Positions 18,468 to 26,383 of a DNA stretch of 60,000 bases are shown here, in pieces. A program made the position numbers and the translations under genes. Origin of the DNA: Brevibacillus sp. DP1.3A (GTDB lineage Bacteria; Bacillota; Bacilli; Brevibacillales; Brevibacillaceae); contig NZ_CP085876.1 of the NCBI RefSeq assembly GCF_013284245.2, forward strand, positions 207,501 through 267,500. Reading direction: 5' to 3'. Below the pieces are notes generated by a model. It was not told where the DNA came from and made no database searches. It saw only the letters and a program-made list of their open reading frames with translations. The first letter of the stretch is position 1. Every line of letters begins with the position of its first letter.

Positions 18468-18683
18468 GTGGGTTTTTTATCACGAATCGGAGCCAGTTTT
18501 CGCCGTACCGGTGGTTTTTTTAGTGACGTAATGTCCGAGCTAAAGAAAGTCCGTTGGCCTAACCGTAAAGAATTGACGACCTATACGCTCGTTGTTCTTG
18601 TTACGGTTATGCTCCTGGCAGTATTCTTCTTCGTCGTTGATTTGGGTATCTCGCGCTTGATCGATTTGATTCTAGGAACGTAA
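18468..18683 (+). CDS. secE: SecE, preprotein translocase subunit
   Basis: 71 residues from GTG 18468. A small Sec translocon subunit that clamps SecY. The conserved amphipathic segment SELKKVRWPNRKELTTYT precedes one transmembrane helix (LVVLVTVMLLAVFFFVV). The frame is also open to an ATG at 18435 that overlaps the rpmG stop (82 residues), but AGGGGGTGG (18455-18463) sits inside that extension and 7 nt from the GTG, and the extra residues are just that site read as codons. I prefer the GTG; the ATG remains possible by coupling. Confidence 0.93.
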   Translation: MGFLSRIGASFRRTGGFFSDVMSELKKVRWPNRKELTTYTLVVLVTVMLLAVFFFVVDLGISRLIDLILGT

Positions 18684-18696
18684 TTATGCAAGTCTT

Positions 18697-18731
18697 AGGA
18701 GGGACGGACGGTTATCGTCCTGTTGGATATG
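18697..18731 (+). promoter_or_regulatory. Ribosome binding site and hairpin in front of nusG
   Basis: AGGAGGG (18697-18703) lies 25 nt from the likely ATG at 18729, too far for normal use. Between them is a hairpin, GGACG (18706-18710) with CGTCC (18716-18720). If folded, it leaves about 11 unpaired nt to the ATG or 5 nt to a TTG at 18723. Confidence 0.6.
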
Positions 18732-19265
18732 GAAAAAGCATGGTATGTACTTCATACGTACTCAGGTTACGAAAACAAGGTGAAAACCAATCTGGAGAAG
18801 CGACTCGAGTCGATGGGCATGGAAGACAAGATCTTTCGCGTTCTTGTTCCCACTGAAGAAGAGGTGGAAACCAAGGATGGTAAGAAGCGCACCGTCACGA
18901 AAAAAGTGTTTCCTGGATACGTCCTTGTTGAAATGGTGATGACGGACGACTCTTGGTATGTCGTGCGCAACACCCCTGGGGTTACCGGCTTTGTCGGATC
19001 CACGGGTGCTGGCTCTAAACCGACAGCGCTGCGTCCTGAAGAGGCCGATACGATTCTCAAGCAAATGGGAATCGAAATTCCCAAGATCAGAGTCGATTTT
19101 GCTCTCCGCGATATGGTGCGCGTCACAGATGGTCCGTTTTCCAATCGCACCGGGGAGATTATCGAGATTTACCCGGACAGGCAGAAGGTTCGCGTGTTGG
19201 TGGACATCTTCGGTCGCGAAACACCGGTAGAGCTAGACTTTACACAAGTTCAACAATTGGATTAG
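18729..19265 (+). CDS. nusG: NusG, transcription elongation/termination factor
   Basis: 178 residues. The N-terminal NGN domain (MEKAWYVLHTYSGYENKV to about 110) binds RNA polymerase. The C-terminal KOW domain (from about 125, VRVTDGPFSNRTGEI) contacts S10/NusE or Rho. Bacillus NusG also promotes sequence-specific pausing. The start is ATG 18729 (family start MEKxWY); TTG 18723 gives two more residues. The Shine-Dalgarno sequence is separated by a hairpin. It follows secE, the common bacterial order rpmG-secE-nusG-rplK. Confidence 0.96.
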   Translation: MEKAWYVLHTYSGYENKVKTNLEKRLESMGMEDKIFRVLVPTEEEVETKDGKKRTVTKKVFPGYVLVEMVMTDDSWYVVRNTPGVTGFVGSTGAGSKPTALRPEEADTILKQMGIEIPKIRVDFALRDMVRVTDGPFSNRTGEIIEIYPDRQKVRVLVDIFGRETPVELDFTQVQQLD

Positions 19266-19273
19266 GATTCAAC

Positions 19274-19302
19274 TTGAAAAGTATCGCGCTATGTGGTACA
19301 TT
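19274..19302 (+). promoter_or_regulatory. Possible promoter of rplK-rplA
   Basis: TTGAAA (19274-19279), 17 bp, TACATT (19297-19302), starting 8 bp after the nusG stop. Moderate match to the sigma-A consensus. It would give a leader of about 140 nt containing two hairpins. Confidence 0.45.
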
Positions 19303-19363
19303 TCATTTTGTTTTAACAATCCCACAACACTAATTGGGGTTTCTTGCACTCTCACTATAGATC

Positions 19364-19413
19364 GAAAGTCTTTTACTAGACTTTCAAAAAACGGTGGGAG
19401 GGGGCATTCCCCC
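19364..19413 (+). other. Two hairpins in the rplK leader
   Basis: Hairpin 1 is an 8-bp perfect stem (19364-19371 with 19378-19385) followed by AAAAAAC, not T, so it does not terminate on this strand. Hairpin 2 is GGGGG-CATT-CCCCC (19400-19413), 22 nt before the ribosome binding site. In other bacteria L1 represses the L11-L1 operon by binding leader RNA. These hairpins are candidates for such a site. Confidence 0.5.
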
Positions 19414-19448
19414 GTAATAACCACATGTGAAGTAAGGAGGTGTCTTAC

Positions 19449-19874
19449 GTGGCTAAGAAGGTTATCCGCGTAATTAAATTACAAATTCCAGCAGGTAAAG
19501 CGAATCCTGCACCTCCAGTAGGTCCGGCTCTCGGTCAAGCTGGTGTAAACATCATGGGATTCTGTAAAGAATTCAATGCTCGCACTGAAAGCGAAGTAGG
19601 TATGATCATTCCGGTGGAAATCACCGTGTTTGAAGACCGTTCTTTCACTTTTATCACAAAAACTCCTCCAGCTGCAATTCTGTTGAAGAAAGCTGCTGGT
19701 ATCGAGTCCGGTTCCGGCGTACCAAACAAAACAAAGGTTGCTACGCTGAAGCGTGATAAAGTTCGTGAAATCGCAGAACTGAAGCGTCCTGACCTGAATG
19801 CTGCATCCGTAGAAGCGGCTATGCGCATGGTAGAAGGTACAGCTCGTTCTATGGGTATCGTAATCGAAGACTAA
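19449..19874 (+). CDS. rplK: Ribosomal protein L11
   Basis: 141 residues. 50S stalk-base protein at the GTPase-associated centre and the target region of thiopeptides; it also takes part in RelA activation. The N-terminal proline-rich hinge ([18 protein letters not shown]) and C-terminal rRNA-binding domain are intact. GTG 19449 (MAKKVIRV) is 7 nt after AAGGAGG. A GTG at 19440 overlaps that site and is rejected. Followed by rplA after a strong hairpin. Confidence 0.97.
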   Translation: MAKKVIRVIKLQIPAGKANPAPPVGPALGQAGVNIMGFCKEFNARTESEVGMIIPVEITVFEDRSFTFITKTPPAAILLKKAAGIESGSGVPNKTKVATLKRDKVREIAELKRPDLNAASVEAAMRMVEGTARSMGIVIED

Positions 19875-19889
19875 TTGTCTTGAGTGCAA

Positions 19890-19912
19890 GGGGGCACAGA
19901 CGTTGTGCCCCC
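19890..19912 (+). other. GC-rich hairpin between rplK and rplA
   Basis: A perfect 9-bp stem GGGGGCACA/TGTGCCCCC with a 5-nt loop and no following T run. It is therefore not a classic terminator. It may be an L1-binding site, an RNA-processing site or a partial attenuator. Confidence 0.6.
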
Positions 19913-19963
19913 CTGTCTGTGGGAGGATCAACCGCTACGACCACATTGAAGGGAGATTTAATC

Positions 19964-20647
19964 ATGGCGAAAAAAGGTAAGAAATATCAAGATGCTGTAA
20001 AGCTCGTTGATAAAAACAAAGTATACGAAGTAGCAGAAGGTATTGAGCTGGTTAAAAAAGCAGCTACTGCTAAGTTCGATGAAACTGTTGAAGCAGCTTT
20101 CCGTTTGGGTGTAGACCCTAAACGTGCTGACCAACAAATCCGTGGCGCTGTTGTATTGCCACATGGTACTGGTAAAGTACAACGTGTTCTCGTATTCGCT
20201 AAAGGCGAAAAAGCAAAAGATGCTGAAGCAGCTGGCGCAGACTTCGTAGGCGATGCAGACATGATCGCGAAAATTCAAGGTGGCTGGTTCGACTTTGACG
20301 TTATCGTAGCTACCCCTGACATGATGGGTGAAGTAGGTAAATTGGGTCGTGTACTCGGTCCAAAAGGCCTGATGCCAAACCCTAAGACCGGTACTGTTAC
20401 TTTTGACGTAACAAAAGCGGTTAACGAAATCAAAGCAGGTAAAATTGAGTATCGTGTAGACAAAGCAGGTAACATCCACGCTCCTATCGGTAAAGCGTCT
20501 TTTGATGCTGACAAGCTGGCTGACAACCTGGCTGCTCTGACTGACGCACTAAACCGTGCGAAACCAGCTGCAGCAAAAGGTGTTTACATGAGAAATGTAA
20601 CCCTGAGCTCCACTATGGGCCCTGGTGTACGTGTATCTGTAAAATAA
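19964..20647 (+). CDS. rplA: Ribosomal protein L1
   Basis: 227 residues. Forms the mobile L1 stalk at the E site, which moves deacylated tRNA out. It is often the translational repressor of its own operon. The motif [15 protein letters not shown], central to rRNA binding, is complete. ATG 19964 follows AAGGGAG. The frame is open further upstream, to 19880, but that extension spans the rplK-rplA hairpin and has no ribosome binding site. Confidence 0.97.
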   Translation: MAKKGKKYQDAVKLVDKNKVYEVAEGIELVKKAATAKFDETVEAAFRLGVDPKRADQQIRGAVVLPHGTGKVQRVLVFAKGEKAKDAEAAGADFVGDADMIAKIQGGWFDFDVIVATPDMMGEVGKLGRVLGPKGLMPNPKTGTVTFDVTKAVNEIKAGKIEYRVDKAGNIHAPIGKASFDADKLADNLAALTDALNRAKPAAAKGVYMRNVTLSSTMGPGVRVSVK

Positions 20648-20653
20648 TGACAG

Positions 20654-20682
20654 TTGACTTCCGATGTGGGAGTTGTTAAGAT
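20654..20682 (+). promoter_or_regulatory. Promoter of rplJ-rplL
   Basis: TTGACT (20654-20659), 17 bp, TAAGAT (20677-20682), directly after the rplA stop. It places the whole 20690-20877 leader on the rplJL transcript. Confidence 0.65.
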
Positions 20683-20689
20683 AGTTCCT

Positions 20690-20850
20690 GTTGATGAAAA
20701 GAATATGCCGTAGACAGAAGGCGCGGTGCTTGTGAGAGTAACGCTTAATTTCCCTCCGAGGCGTGTAATGTACGAATGAGGAAACGCCGTTTTCCTTTGA
20801 CGATATAGCATTATGCCCTCGTGAGTCTGCGAGGGCATTCTTCATTTTCT
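20690..20850 (+). ncRNA. L10-type ribosomal protein leader
   Basis: The stretch CCGTAGACAGAAGGCGCGG (about 20709) and the later TTAATTTCCCTCCGAGGCGTG resemble the conserved parts of the L10 leader that binds the L10-(L12)4 complex. A GGAAA/TTTCC hairpin (about 20780-20795) and a terminator-like stem follow. Excess L10 should favour termination or repression of rplJ-rplL. The identification is from recalled motif similarity. Confidence 0.65.
20813..20850 (+). terminator. Attenuator stem at the end of the L10 leader
   Basis: A perfect 9-bp stem (20813-20821 with 20830-20838), 8-nt loop, followed by TCTTCATTTTCT, an interrupted T run. Probably a regulated terminator rather than a full stop, since rplJ follows 40 nt later. 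Confidence 0.6.
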
Positions 20851-20877
20851 AGGATTAGAGCACGGGAGGTGTAAACA

Positions 20878-21393
20878 ATGGCAGAAATTCGTCCAACCGT
20901 TATTCGTGAAGAAAAGGTACAAGCGATCAACGAAATCGCAACCAAACTCCGCGAAAGCCAAACCACAGTGGTGGCTGACTACCGCGGTCTGACAGTAGCA
21001 CAAGTAACCGAGCTCCGCAAACAATTGCGTGAAGCAGGTGTTGAGTTCCAGGTGTTGAAAAACTCCCTGACTCGTCTGGCTACTGAGAAGGAAGGCCTGA
21101 CTGAACTGGATCAATATCTGACTGGGCCGAACGCTCTGGCGTTCTGCAATGAAGATATCATCGCTCCAGCGAAAGTTATCGCTGAATTCGCGAAGAAAAA
21201 CGACAAGCTGGAAATCAAGGGTGGCGTTATCGAAGGTAAAGTAGTTGGTGCTGATCAAATTAAAGAATTGGCGTCCCTACCAAACCGCGAAGGTCTCTTG
21301 TCCATGCTTCTCTCCGTCCTGCAAGCTCCAATGCGCAACGTTGCACTGGCAGTCAAAGCAGTGGCCGAGCAAAAAGAAGGTCAAGGCGCGTAA
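20878..21393 (+). CDS. rplJ: Ribosomal protein L10
   Basis: 171 residues. Anchors the L7/L12 dimers on the 50S stalk. The N-terminal rRNA-binding globular domain (motif [20 protein letters not shown]) is followed by the C-terminal helix that binds the L12 N-termini. ATG 20878 follows GGGAGGTG. Likely autoregulator via the leader just upstream. rplL follows after 55 nt, with L12 needed in fourfold or greater excess, so its own ribosome binding site matters. Confidence 0.97.
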   Translation: MAEIRPTVIREEKVQAINEIATKLRESQTTVVADYRGLTVAQVTELRKQLREAGVEFQVLKNSLTRLATEKEGLTELDQYLTGPNALAFCNEDIIAPAKVIAEFAKKNDKLEIKGGVIEGKVVGADQIKELASLPNREGLLSMLLSVLQAPMRNVALAVKAVAEQKEGQGA

Positions 21394-21448
21394 TCGCCTG
21401 ATCAGCTAATGATTTACAAATACGATTCCTTGAATGGAGGATTTTAAA

Positions 21449-21811
21449 ATGGGTAAAGAGCAAATCTTGGAAGCCATTAAAGGCATGTCCGTTCTCGAAC
21501 TGAACGACCTGGTAAAAGCAATTGAAGAAGAATTCGGTGTAACTGCTGCTGCTCCTGTAGCTGTAGTTGCTGGTGGCGGAGCAGAAGCTGCTGCTGAGCA
21601 AACTGAGTTCACTGTTAACCTGGTAAGCGGCGGCGCTTCCAAAATCAACGTAATCAAAGTTGTTCGCGAGCTGACTGGCTTGGGTCTGAAAGAAGCAAAA
21701 GACCTGGTAGACAACGCTCCAAAAACACTCAAAGAGGGCGTTTCCAAAGACGAAGCAGAAGCTCTCAAAGCAAAACTCGAAGAAGCTGGCGCACAAGTAG
21801 AAGTAAAGTAA
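21449..21811 (+). CDS. rplL: Ribosomal protein L7/L12
   Basis: 120 residues, very acidic. Stalk protein that recruits EF-Tu, EF-G and IF2. An N-terminal dimerisation helix pair (1-33), an Ala/Gly/Val-rich flexible hinge (35-50) and the C-terminal factor-binding domain ([24 protein letters not shown]) are clear. ATG 21449 is 7 nt after TGGAGGA. An ATG at 21434 overlaps that site. A strong terminator follows. Confidence 0.97.
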   Translation: MGKEQILEAIKGMSVLELNDLVKAIEEEFGVTAAAPVAVVAGGGAEAAAEQTEFTVNLVSGGASKINVIKVVRELTGLGLKEAKDLVDNAPKTLKEGVSKDEAEALKAKLEEAGAQVEVK

Positions 21812-21831
21812 GTTAGCTTCCTTTAGGAAAT

Positions 21832-21857
21832 CCCCTTGCCTGCGGCAGGGGGTTTTT
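21832..21857 (+). terminator. Intrinsic terminator after rplL
   Basis: A 9-bp stem (21832-21840 with 21844-21852, one G-T pair) closes a 3-nt loop and is followed by TTTTT. Confidence 0.9.
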
Positions 21858-21910
21858 CTGTAAGGTTTTGATGAATGCATGTTGAAACGATGAGGAAGGG
21901 TGAATCACAC

Positions 21911-22507
21911 GTGGCAGACCACTACTACACCAATCGACCGGGTGCTGCACATGACGAACAGCAATTTACGTTTATGCTCCGTGGCAATGAGCTTCGTTTC
22001 ATTACGGATGCAGGCGTTTTTTCCCGAGAGCGGATTGACTTTGGAAGTGTATTGCTCATCGAGAACATGGAAATCGACAGTCATGCGCGTGTGCTCGATG
22101 TGGGCTGTGGGTATGGTCCGATGGGCTTGACGGCTGCCAGACTTGCTGAACATGGTCGGGTAACGATGATCGATGTGAACGAGCGTGCGGTGAACCTGGC
22201 TCGTCGTAATGCAGAAGCAAATGGAATAAAAAATGTCGAGGTTCGAGTGAGTGATGTTTATAGCGGCGTGCAAAGTGAGCAGTTTGACGTCATTCTGACC
22301 AATCCGCCGATTCGCGCGGGCAAGGAAATCGTTCATCGCATTTTCGTGGAAGGTTACGATCTGTTGGTTGATGGTGGAGAAATGTGGGTTGTCATTCAAA
22401 AGAAACAAGGCGCCCCATCTGCATTGAAGAAACTACAGGAAATGTACCGTGAAGTGATAGAAGTAGATCGGGAAAAGGGCTACCACATATTCCGTGCAAT
22501 CAAATAA
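21911..22507 (+). CDS. rsmC: RsmC-type rRNA guanine-N2 methyltransferase (YbxB)
   Basis: 198 residues, Rossmann-fold SAM-dependent methyltransferase. Motif I is VLDVGCGYGPMGL. The acidic motif MIDVNERAV binds the ribose, and motif IV is TNPPIRAGKE (NPP type, for exocyclic-amine methylation). The expected target is a 16S rRNA guanine; this is inference. GTG 21911 has AGGAAGGGTGA about 8 nt upstream and gives the family N-terminus (ADHYY). The frame is open to 21875 without a good site. It lies between rplL and rpoB, as in Bacillus. Confidence 0.9.
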   Translation: MADHYYTNRPGAAHDEQQFTFMLRGNELRFITDAGVFSRERIDFGSVLLIENMEIDSHARVLDVGCGYGPMGLTAARLAEHGRVTMIDVNERAVNLARRNAEANGIKNVEVRVSDVYSGVQSEQFDVILTNPPIRAGKEIVHRIFVEGYDLLVDGGEMWVVIQKKQGAPSALKKLQEMYREVIEVDREKGYHIFRAIK

Positions 22508-22535
22508 GCAAGAAGAAATCATTAGAAAAGTTTTC

Positions 22536-22564
22536 TTGACGTGAATAATTGAATGTGGTAGCAT
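22536..22564 (+). promoter_or_regulatory. Possible promoter of rpoB-rpoC
   Basis: TTGACG (22536-22541), 17 bp, TAGCAT (22559-22564); a TATAAA at 22565 overlaps but is badly spaced. The match is moderate. It would produce a leader of about 240 nt. Confidence 0.45.
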
Positions 22565-22603
22565 TATAAAATGTCAATATGGGATAAATGTCTATTTTTC
22601 AGC

Positions 22604-22773
22604 AATTCCCTGTCTGTCAAGCGTTTCTACTTTTTTCCTTAGATAGGAATGTTTGCGTGAAAACATGGGAATTCTTTTAAAATAGAGTTTCTCTGGGTTA
22701 AAAATGGTTGAAACTACTTTAACCCATTTTTATTTTTAGGCATTCGTCTGCGATTTTAAAGTTGCCGAATGCC
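22604..22773 (+). other. Structured rpoB leader with candidate attenuator
   Basis: This 307-bp gap (22508-22814) holds three structures. Stem A pairs AATTCCC-TGT (22604-22613) with ACA-(T)-GGGAATT (22663-22673). The terminator is at 22694-22737. Stem C pairs GGCATTCG (22739-22746) with CGAATGCC (22766-22773). A competing pairing AGTTTC (22686-22691)/GAAACT (22710-22715) crosses the terminator stem and could act as antiterminator. No promoter is visible between the terminator and rpoB. Confidence 0.5.
22694..22737 (+). terminator. Terminator-like stem upstream of rpoB
   Basis: TGGGTTAAA (22694-22702) pairs perfectly with TTTAACCCA (22718-22726), followed by TTTT-A-TTTTT. Either it ends rsmC transcription or it attenuates rpoBC. 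Confidence 0.75.
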
Positions 22774-22814
22774 GAGTTTCTATGTGTGAAAACACAACCT
22801 GAGGGGTGAATAAG

Positions 22815-25800
22815 TTGGCAGGTAAAGTGATTCAAAGTGGCCGACACCGCCAGCGTCGTACGTATTCACGTATTAACGAAGTGCTGGGCCTTCCAAATCT
22901 CATCGAGATTCAACAAAAGTCCTACCAGTGGTTCCTTGATGAGGGGCTCCGTGAGATGTTCCAAGACATTTCGCCAATCCAGGACTTCACAGGTAATCTC
23001 GTGCTGGAGTTTATCGACTACAGCTTGGGAGAGCCGAAGTACGATGTTGACGAGTCGAAAGAACGTGACGTCACCTATGCGGCGCCTCTGCGTGTGAAGG
23101 TACGTTTGTTGAACAAAGAGACGGGAGAAGTGAAGGAACAAGAAGTCTTCATGGGGGATTTCCCGCTCATGACCGAAACGGGAACCTTCATTATTAATGG
23201 TGCTGAGCGCGTTATTGTCAGCCAGCTTGTTCGTTCCCCCAGTGTATATTACAACACCAAAGTGGACAAAAACGGCAAGCAGACGTTTACAGCTACAGTA
23301 ATCCCGAACCGGGGTGCTTGGCTGGAGCTGGAGACCGATGCGAAAGACGTAATTTATGTCCGCATCGACCGTACGCGAAAAATCCCGGTAACGGTTCTTT
23401 TGCGTGCGTTGGGCTTTGGTTCTGACATTGAGATTCTCAACTTGCTGGGTGAAGATGAATACATCAAGAACACGCTGGAAAAAGACAATACCGATTCTAC
23501 GGAAAAAGCGCTCATCGAAATCTACGAGCGTCTTCGTCCGGGCGAGCCGCCAACAGTTGAAAATGCGAAGAGCCTCTTGATCTCTCGTTTCTTCGACCCT
23601 AAGCGCTATGACCTGGCTTCTGTTGGTCGTTACAAAATGAACAAGAAGCTTCATCTGAAAAACCGTCTGTACAACCAACGTTTGGCTGAAACATTGATCG
23701 ATACCACTACAGGTGAAATTTTCGCCGAAGCCGGTCAAATGATTGACCGTCGTGTATTGGAGCGCATTGTGCCAGCTCTGGAAGGCAGCATCGGATTTAT
23801 TGACGTTCGCACGCATGGCGGCGTTCTGGAAGATGAAGCAATCCATCTACAATCTATCAATATTTTCTCTCCGATTGAAGATGGCAAGATCATCAAAGTA
23901 ATCGGAAACGGAAATGTAGATAAGTCCTTCAAGCATATTACGCCGGCGGACATCGTCTCGGCGATCAACTATTTCATGAACCTCCTGCACAGTGTAGGTT
24001 CCACAGACGATATCGACCACTTGGGTAACCGTCGTCTGCGTTCCGTGGGTGAGCTCTTGCAGAACCAATTCCGTATCGGTTTGTCCCGTATGGAGCGTGT
24101 GGTTCGTGAGCGTATGTCCATCCAAGATCAAAATCAAATTACACCGCAGGCTCTCATTAACATCCGTCCAGTGATTGCATCACTAAAGGAGTTCTTTGGT
24201 AGCTCGCAGTTGTCTCAGTTTATGGACCAAACAAACCCATTGGCTGAGCTGACGCACAAACGCCGTCTGTCCGCACTCGGACCTGGTGGTTTGACGCGTG
24301 AGCGCGCGGGCTTCGAAGTGCGCGACGTTCACCATTCCCACTACGGTCGTATGTGTCCAATTGAGACGCCAGAGGGACCAAACATTGGTTTGATCAACTC
24401 TTTGTCGTCCTTTGCACGCATTAACGATTACGGATTCATTGAAACACCTCGTCGTAAAGTAGATCCAGAAACAGGCTTCGTGTTGACTGATATCAGCTAC
24501 TTGACTGCTGATGAGGAAGACGTGTTCAACGTGGCACAGGCGAATCAGCCACTGGATCAAGATGGCCGTTTCGTAAACGACATGGTTATCTGCCGTCGTA
24601 AAGGTGAGATCTTGAGCGTACCGCGCGACAAGGTTGACTTCATGGACGTATCGCCGAAGCAGGTTGTATCTGTTGCGACAGCGCTGATTCCGTTCCTCGA
24701 GAACGATGACGCCAACCGCGCACTGATGGGTTCAAACATGCAGCGGCAGGCCGTTCCGCTTTTGATTCCACAAGCACCGTTTGTCGGTACTGGTATGGAA
24801 CATAAAGCAGCGCAAGACTCCGGCGTGGCGATCGTAGCCAAAAATCCGGGTCAAGTAGAGCGCGTAACGGCTCGCGAAATCTGGATTCGTCGTTACCAAG
24901 AAATCGACGGTAGAAAAGTTGCCGGCGATCTCGATAAGTACAAAATGCACAAGTTTATTCGTTCCAACCAAGGTACCTGCATCAACCAGCGTCCAATCGT
25001 AAGCACTGGAGACTGGATTGAAAAAGGCGATATCGTTGGGGACGGCCCATCCACTGAAAAAGGTGAATTGGCTCTCGGTCGTAACGTAATCGTAGCGTTT
25101 ATGACGTGGGAAGGATACAACTACGAAGACGCGATTCTTCTGAGTGAAAAACTTGTTAAAGATGACGTGTATACGTCTATCCATATTGAAGAATATGAGT
25201 CCGAAGCTCGCGACACCAAGCTGGGTCCAGAGGAAATCACTCGCGATATTCCAAACGTCGGGGAAGATGCTCTGAAAAACCTGGACGAACGCGGTATCAT
25301 CCGTGTTGGTGCGGAGATTCAGGACGGCGACATTCTCGTTGGTAAGGTTACTCCAAAAGGGGTTACTGAGCTGACAGCAGAAGAACGCCTCCTGCATGCC
25401 ATCTTCGGTGAAAAAGCTCGTGAAGTTCGTGATACATCCCTGCGCGTACCGCATGGCGGTTCCGGTATCATCGTAGACGTAAAAGTATTTACGCGTGAGA
25501 ATGGCGACGAATTGCCACCAGGCGTAAACCAACTCGTTCGCGTTTACATCGCCCAAAAACGGAAAATCTCCGTGGGTGACAAAATGGCCGGTCGACATGG
25601 TAACAAAGGGGTTATTGCCCGCATCATGGCGGAAGAAGACATGCCGTTCCTGCCAGATGGCTCTCCAGTAGAGATCGTACTCAACCCGTTGGGCGTACCT
25701 TCGCGTATGAACATCGGTCAGGTATTGGAGACTCACTTGGGTATGGCAGCGAAGCTTCTGGGTATCCACGTAGCAACGCCAGTATTTGACGGTGCACGTC

Positions 25801-26354
25801 AGGCAGAAGTATTCGAAACGTTGGAAGAAGCAGGCCTGGATCGTGACGGAAAAACGATCTTGTTTGATGGTCGTACAGGTGAACCGTTTGATCGCCGTGT
25901 AACAGTTGGTTGTGTATACATGCTGAAACTGGCTCACTTGGTCGATGACAAAATCCATGCTCGTTCCACTGGTCCTTACTCTCTTGTTACGCAACAGCCA
26001 TTGGGTGGTAAAGCTCAATTTGGTGGACAGCGTTTCGGGGAGATGGAGGTTTGGGCACTGGAAGCATACGGTGCTGCCTACACCTTGCAAGAAATTCTCA
26101 CTGTCAAGTCGGATGACGTCGTGGGCCGCGTGAAAACGTACGAAGCGATCGTTAAGGGTGAAAACGTTCCAGAACCAGGTGTTCCTGAGTCCTTCAAAGT
26201 ATTGATTAAGGAACTCCAGAGCTTGGGTATGGACGTGAAGATTCTGTCCGGTGATGAGAAGGAGATTGAAATGCGTGAAATGGAAGACGAGGATGAAGGC
26301 AACGGTGAAAAACTGAACCTCGTACTCGAAGGCGGAAGCTTGAACGAAGAGTAA
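22815..26354 (+). CDS. rpoB: RNA polymerase beta subunit
   Basis: 1179 residues. Forms one pincer of core RNA polymerase and much of the active centre. The rifampicin-binding region (about 460-500: [26 protein letters not shown]) has the usual sensitive residues (Asp, His and Ser at the classic resistance sites). [13 protein letters not shown] and the C-terminal [19 protein letters not shown] clamp segment are intact. The acidic tail ([12 protein letters not shown]) is typical of Firmicutes. TTG 22815 matches the TTG start of Bacillus rpoB and is 8 nt after GAGGGG. A GTG at 22806 overlaps this site. Confidence 0.97.
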   Translation: MAGKVIQSGRHRQRRTYSRINEVLGLPNLIEIQQKSYQWFLDEGLREMFQDISPIQDFTGNLVLEFIDYSLGEPKYDVDESKERDVTYAAPLRVKVRLLNKETGEVKEQEVFMGDFPLMTETGTFIINGAERVIVSQLVRSPSVYYNTKVDKNGKQTFTATVIPNRGAWLELETDAKDVIYVRIDRTRKIPVTVLLRALGFGSDIEILNLLGEDEYIKNTLEKDNTDSTEKALIEIYERLRPGEPPTVENAKSLLISRFFDPKRYDLASVGRYKMNKKLHLKNRLYNQRLAETLIDTTTGEIFAEAGQMIDRRVLERIVPALEGSIGFIDVRTHGGVLEDEAIHLQSINIFSPIEDGKIIKVIGNGNVDKSFKHITPADIVSAINYFMNLLHSVGSTDDIDHLGNRRLRSVGELLQNQFRIGLSRMERVVRERMSIQDQNQITPQALINIRPVIASLKEFFGSSQLSQFMDQTNPLAELTHKRRLSALGPGGLTRERAGFEVRDVHHSHYGRMCPIETPEGPNIGLINSLSSFARINDYGFIETPRRKVDPETGFVLTDISYLTADEEDVFNVAQANQPLDQDGRFVNDMVICRRKGEILSVPRDKVDFMDVSPKQVVSVATALIPFLENDDANRALMGSNMQRQAVPLLIPQAPFVGTGMEHKAAQDSGVAIVAKNPGQVERVTAREIWIRRYQEIDGRKVAGDLDKYKMHKFIRSNQGTCINQRPIVSTGDWIEKGDIVGDGPSTEKGELALGRNVIVAFMTWEGYNYEDAILLSEKLVKDDVYTSIHIEEYESEARDTKLGPEEITRDIPNVGEDALKNLDERGIIRVGAEIQDGDILVGKVTPKGVTELTAEERLLHAIFGEKAREVRDTSLRVPHGGSGIIVDVKVFTRENGDELPPGVNQLVRVYIAQKRKISVGDKMAGRHGNKGVIARIMAEEDMPFLPDGSPVEIVLNPLGVPSRMNIGQVLETHLGMAAKLLGIHVATPVFDGARQAEVFETLEEAGLDRDGKTILFDGRTGEPFDRRVTVGCVYMLKLAHLVDDKIHARSTGPYSLVTQQPLGGKAQFGGQRFGEMEVWALEAYGAAYTLQEILTVKSDDVVGRVKTYEAIVKGENVPEPGVPESFKVLIKELQSLGMDVKILSGDEKEIEMREMEDEDEGNGEKLNLVLEGGSLNEE

Positions 26355-26383
26355 GATTCCGGTACCAAGGGAGGTAACGCCCT

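Noticed and set aside
24732..26090. 452-codon minus-strand open frame opposite rpoB, and similar frames opposite rpoC (26954-28144, 28457-29803)
   Set aside because: Codon-bias shadows of rpoB/rpoC. No start signal or recognisable protein.
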